Assembly: GCA_963210315.1 (NCBI GenBank)
Contig: OY723283.1
Span: 310,001-374,000 of the forward strand
From: Rhynchopus euleeides
Taxonomy: Eukaryota; Euglenozoa; Diplonemea; Diplonemida; Diplonemidae
DNA length: 64,000 nt
Reading direction: 5' to 3'
Made by a program: the position numbers and the translations under genes. The notes below the pieces were generated by a model that saw only the letters and a program-made list of their open reading frames with translations, had not been told where the DNA came from and made no database searches. Positions 60,584-64,000 of the stretch are shown one piece after another (position 1 is the stretch's first letter; the number at the start of each line of letters is the position of its first letter).

Positions 60584-61816
60584 TCACTTGGTGCGCGGGA
60601 TGGAGCGCTCAAAGGGCGCACCCATCTTGAGCGACCCCTCCATCGGGCGGTACTTTACGAAGTACTGCTCAGAAATGGAGTGGTCCGGCTGCCCATCCCC
60701 TTGCGTGAAGAACTTCCGGATCCCGCCCTGCTTGGCAAACTCTGTGTTGTTCATCGCCTTCTCCTCCTTGCTTGCATGCAGGGCCGTGCACGACGACGTC
60801 CCGCTGGAGGTACACCCCACATCCGGCCTGTTCGGCCTCCCTGAATCATTCACAAGCGACTTCGGCTCATACCCTGAGTATCCTGGCAGGGTCTTCCGCG
60901 ACGTACAGATGATACGGGTATTCTGCGCGTTCAGCTTCAGCAGGTCGGGACGCCCCTCCCTCTCCATTGTCGCCGCTGTCCCCCTCCCACTCGGTACATG
61001 CCCAAGGTAGCCCGGGATGCGCAGCCCCAGGGTGCTCTTCGCCGTGCCCGCCAGGAGATCGCCTGTGGTACTCGTTTTGCTCATCTCCCCTGCAGAGCTG
61101 GGGATGTGATCCTTCGGCTTATACCCACGCACCCCGTATTCGCGCTGCGAGCTTGCAACGCTGACATGCGCTCCGAGGAACTTCACAAACTCCTGCGGCT
61201 TGGCTGCGTCGTTCCGCAGCGCGGCACGCCTCTCTGTGGATTCAAACTCCGGCCTGGGCGGCTCCATCGCAGGGTTCTTGGTGCGGTTGTCAAGCTTCTT
61301 GATGGTCGGCACCTCCTGCTTCGCAGAGGAGCGTGTGTTGCGCATCACCTTCTGCTGGTCCTGCTCCGCAGCCTGGAACTCCGCCTTCTGCACGTTGGAG
61401 TAGAACTGCGGGTCCTTCCTCTTCTCGGTGGCGAAGCTGTTGCCGTACGTCGAGGATGCCTGGAAAGGCACACCCCCACTGCCGGCTGTGCCATTCGCCT
61501 CCGGCCCAACACGTGTCTTCGTCCTGCGCCCCGGCCAGTCCCCCGGGTCAGGACGCGTGGCCCCCTGGCTTGCGTACAGTGTCTTCTCCGTAGTGCGCTT
61601 GGGTGCAAAGATGACAGATGGGTCTCTCAGTATGTCGTCGTCACAAAGTGTTGCCGTGCCCTGCAGGCCGATAGACTGCGACGGGTTCACGCGGTCCACA
61701 AGGTTCATGCGTGTCGTGACGCTTGAATTCGTCATGGTGAGCGGCTGCTGGCAGGACGGGACATACCCGGCATACCCGGGACACCCCGACACCGCACCGC
61801 CGACACTGCCCGCCAT
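60584..61816 (-). CDS. CIMIP2/FAM166-like ciliary microtubule inner protein
   Basis: 410 aa, single exon. Repeated Pro-Gly-Tyr-x-Gly motifs characterise the family: CPGYAGYVPSCQ near the N-terminus, IPGYLGHVPSGRG around the middle, and LPGYSGYEPKSLVN further on; also GVRGYKPKDHIPSS. FAM166/CIMIP2 proteins lie inside axonemal doublet microtubules, binding tubulin through these loops. The rest is polar and low in hydrophobics, typical of microtubule inner proteins. It implies that the organism builds motile flagella. The ATG at 61816 is where family-like sequence begins; the open frame upstream is C/T-rich leader with an ACACGCAG site about 100 nt before the ATG. Confidence 0.8.
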   Translation of the reverse strand: MAGSVGGAVSGCPGYAGYVPSCQQPLTMTNSSVTTRMNLVDRVNPSQSIGLQGTATLCDDDILRDPSVIFAPKRTTEKTLYASQGATRPDPGDWPGRRTKTRVGPEANGTAGSGGVPFQASSTYGNSFATEKRKDPQFYSNVQKAEFQAAEQDQQKVMRNTRSSAKQEVPTIKKLDNRTKNPAMEPPRPEFESTERRAALRNDAAKPQEFVKFLGAHVSVASSQREYGVRGYKPKDHIPSSAGEMSKTSTTGDLLAGTAKSTLGLRIPGYLGHVPSGRGTAATMEREGRPDLLKLNAQNTRIICTSRKTLPGYSGYEPKSLVNDSGRPNRPDVGCTSSGTSSCTALHASKEEKAMNNTEFAKQGGIRKFFTQGDGQPDHSISEQYFVKYRPMEGSLKMGAPFERSIPRTK

Positions 61817-62840
61817 TGCAAGCAGTGCAGTGCAGGGCAGGGCAGGGGGGACAGGGGGGCAGGAGGTGAGGGAAGCAACACCGAGGCGGGGTGCAAAGAC
61901 CAACCGTACACCCTCTGCGTGTGTTGGTGTGTGGGGTGATAGAGTGGCAGGGGAGTAGGGAAGGAGGGAGGGGTGGACACTGCACAAAGGCCAACAGAAT
62001 CGGTTTGGGTGTGCCGAGGATGAGAAGGGGGTGAGGGTGGGGGGTCAACAGCGCGGATATTTTTTAGTCGGCTTTCACTCTAGTGTTCATCAATTGCCAG
62101 TCTAGTGTGTGGTGGGTGTGTGTGGGGGGGTAGTGGGGTGATGTATGTGGTTTTAAGACTGTGTTTTCTAGCAAGAACTATCGTGTGCCACGCCCTTCTC
62201 CCCTCCTCCCCCCCCCCAGGCACAGCAAATCCCCCCCCCCCCCGCCCCGCATTTGTCTACACCAAACTAACAAAAGTTTTGACACACACACACACACACC
62301 TTACACATTCTCTTCTACCACTGGGGGGGTTCCCGAGTCACCCGTTTGCCCCCCACCCCCCATCCACTCCCCGCAGGAAAAAGCTGGGCTGCTTGCCATC
62401 TACTGTTGAATGAAAGGAGAATATGATACGTAGGGGGGGTCTTCTCTGGCGCCGAAACCGGCGAATTTTCGCCTTTTATTCGTCAAAACATGCCGAAACC
62501 AAACCGGCAGGGTTTGATGAATAAAGGGCCAAACTTTGCCGAGAAGCTGCGGACAGCGGACAGCACCCCCCCCCCTATGCATGCAAGAACAACACAGGCA
62601 GAATATACAGCAGCAGGCCCGGAGCGTTTCTCTCGACGGGATGCCTTTCCCACACTTCACGCAAGAGGGGGGCACGGAGGGGCTACACTTGGCACAGTTT
62701 GCACAGCCAAAGGCCCACCCCCCCACCCCCAACAACCGTTTCCCCCACAGGCATTCGAACAACAGGGTTTGCAAGACGGGAAGGAGCGGAGGGAAGGCGC
62801 GTGGGGGGAGCAGGGCGAGGCAGTTTTCAAAGCCTCTAAA
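61817..62840. other. Intergenic stretch
   Basis: About 1 kb with C/T-rich leader sequence, a CA repeat (62282-62300), poly-C runs (62208-62218, 62230-62242) and mixed sequence. No gene supported. Confidence 0.5.
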
Positions 62841-62849
62841 TGGGTTATT

Positions 62850-63255
62850 TACGATAATGCCCTGTTTTTTTTGAAAGTTTCGCGATAATGCCACTTTTCA
62901 AAAAGTGGCATTTTCGCGAAAAAAAAGTGGCATTATCGCGAAGAAAAAGTGGCATTATCGCGAAGAAAAAAGTGGCACCCAAAAAAGTGGCATTATCGCG
63001 AAAAAAAAGTGGCATTATCGCAAATGCCACCTAAACTATCCAGTACGCACAGGCCCCCCCCCAGCCGTAGGCCAGGGGGTCCACAGGGCCCCCCCAAGCC
63101 AGGGCTCAGGGGGGGCCCAGGGGGCTTTGGCCAGGCCACAGGGGCACAGGCCAAAAAAGTGGTACTGAAAAAGTGGCATTATCGCGAAAAAAAAGTGGCA
63201 TTATCGCAAATGCCACCTAAACTATCCAGTACACACAGGCCCCCCCCCAGCCGTA
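62850..63255 (+). repeat. GTGGCATTATCGCGAA satellite-like array
   Basis: About eight units of AAAAAGTGGCATTATCGCGA (roughly 20 bp, variable A-run) at 62880-63030 and 63165-63210, starting with an inverted unit so that 62880-62920 can fold into a hairpin. A larger direct repeat of about 187 bp (from about 62996 and 63183) includes one unit, AATGCCACCTAAACTATCCA and a GC-rich CAGGCCCCCCCCCAGCCGTA segment. Confidence 0.85.
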
Positions 63256-64000
63256 GGCCAGGGGGGCCCCCAGAGCCCCCCTAAGCAGTGCTCAGGTTCA
63301 GGCAGGGGGGGTCAGCACACAGGCCCCCCACTCAGGGGGGGCCTTTGGCCGGGCGAAAAAGTGGTACTGAACCCCTCCCCCAGCTGGGGGCTAAAGGGGG
63401 GGTCCTCGGGCTGACCCCGGGGGTTTGCGATAGCAGGCAACCTCGTGCCGGGACCTGTCATAGACTTGTGCTATTCGAGGGACCAGCTACTAGGCTCCGT
63501 GGTCGAATTTGTTTGAAAAGGCCTTGACCAAAGGCAAATGAAACTTTCGCCCCCCCAAGGATCGCACCACTTCATCTCAGGACTTCCCTCCCACACTCCC
63601 ACACGTGATTCGCCCCCTCAGAGCCAGACTACTGTTTCAGAACTGTACACCCCTCTCCACACGTCCACTGGCTCCCCCGCTGAATGCGACGAACAGTGCG
63701 ACATGCCAAACCTCCCCTTATAGACGCTCTCAGGAGTGCAAGATGACACAGGACAGCCACCACACCACCAGTCTTGACGCCCACAAAATGGTGGATTTTC
63801 CAGCGTCAATTCTGTCTCACAGGGTTAGCCACTTCGACCACACGGGTCGTTGTGCATAACTTCTCTTTTCGACGCTACGGTATGTGTGTCACGCTTGCAG
63901 TTGGCTCTGGCGCTGGTTGCGGGTCTGTCGAGGAGCAGCAGCGGGGTCAAACCCGTCTGCTGTTTTCTGTCATTCCCGTGGTCTGTCGTACGACTTCGGC
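63256..64000. other. Terminal intergenic stretch
   Basis: Poly-C/G-rich DNA continuing the GC part of the satellite to about 63430, then unique sequence to the window end. No gene recognised. Confidence 0.5.

Noticed and set aside
62400..62894. 164-codon minus-strand frame with several Cys
   Set aside because: No family resemblance; it overlaps the satellite border and lacks a convincing acceptor context.
1..64000. tRNA, rRNA, snRNA and spliced-leader RNA genes
   Set aside because: Looked for B-box-like GGTTCGAATCC motifs, conserved rRNA segments and a leader-plus-donor arrangement; none was convincing by eye. A covariance-model scan would be decisive.

Overview
This is GC-rich nuclear DNA from a microbial eukaryote. 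It carries an autophagy E2 (Atg3), a U-box protein, an RBM39-type splicing factor, PARP-family enzymes, two mitochondrially targeted proteins, a CIMIP2/FAM166-type axonemal protein (so the cell probably has a flagellum), cis-spliced genes and hAT transposons. Long homopolymeric C/G runs and simple repeats fill the spacers. All 16 well-supported host genes lie on the minus strand; the only convincing plus-strand genes are the two transposases. Most host start codons have a pyrimidine-rich stretch ending in CAG or TAG within about 0-120 nt upstream, as expected for spliced-leader acceptors. One-way gene arrays plus such sites plus ordinary GT-AG introns point to Euglenozoa, most likely a diplonemid-like organism. 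This is inference: dinoflagellates and perkinsids share some of these traits, and no spliced-leader gene was seen.

Layout (host genes read from high to low coordinates). 0.3-12.9 kb: atg3, a membrane-anchored NHL-propeller protein, a U-box protein, a lipocalin/HRI1-like protein and a three-exon gene fusing a PARP-like domain, a B-box, a coiled coil and a MATH domain. 12.9-28.1 kb: a mobile-element island with tandem repeats, a TA-flanked inverted-repeat element, a 200-N gap, two hAT transposase genes and two foldback-like elements with 5-bp target duplications, then a long gene-poor stretch. 28.1-47.6 kb: aspartate aminotransferase, an arginine-type ADP-ribosyltransferase with a coiled-coil tail, a PDZ/PH-like/Sel1-like protein, a small mitochondrial protein, a Cys-rich peptide, an RBM39-like factor and a large secreted mucin-like protein. 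49.5-61.8 kb: two tandem four-exon PARP6/PARP8-like genes, a mitochondrial protein and the CIMIP2-like protein. 62-64 kb: satellite-like repeats.

The most striking theme is ADP-ribosylation. Four genes from two ADP-ribosyltransferase superfamilies sit in 46 kb, among ubiquitin-type modules (U-box, B-box/MATH, RWD, UBA, Atg3). Eleven introns were placed by joining reading frames across GT...AG borders (62-228 nt; donors GTATGC, GTGTGT, GTATAC, GTATGT, GTATTG). At least six families of dispersed or terminal repeats are described, several with recognisable target-site duplications.
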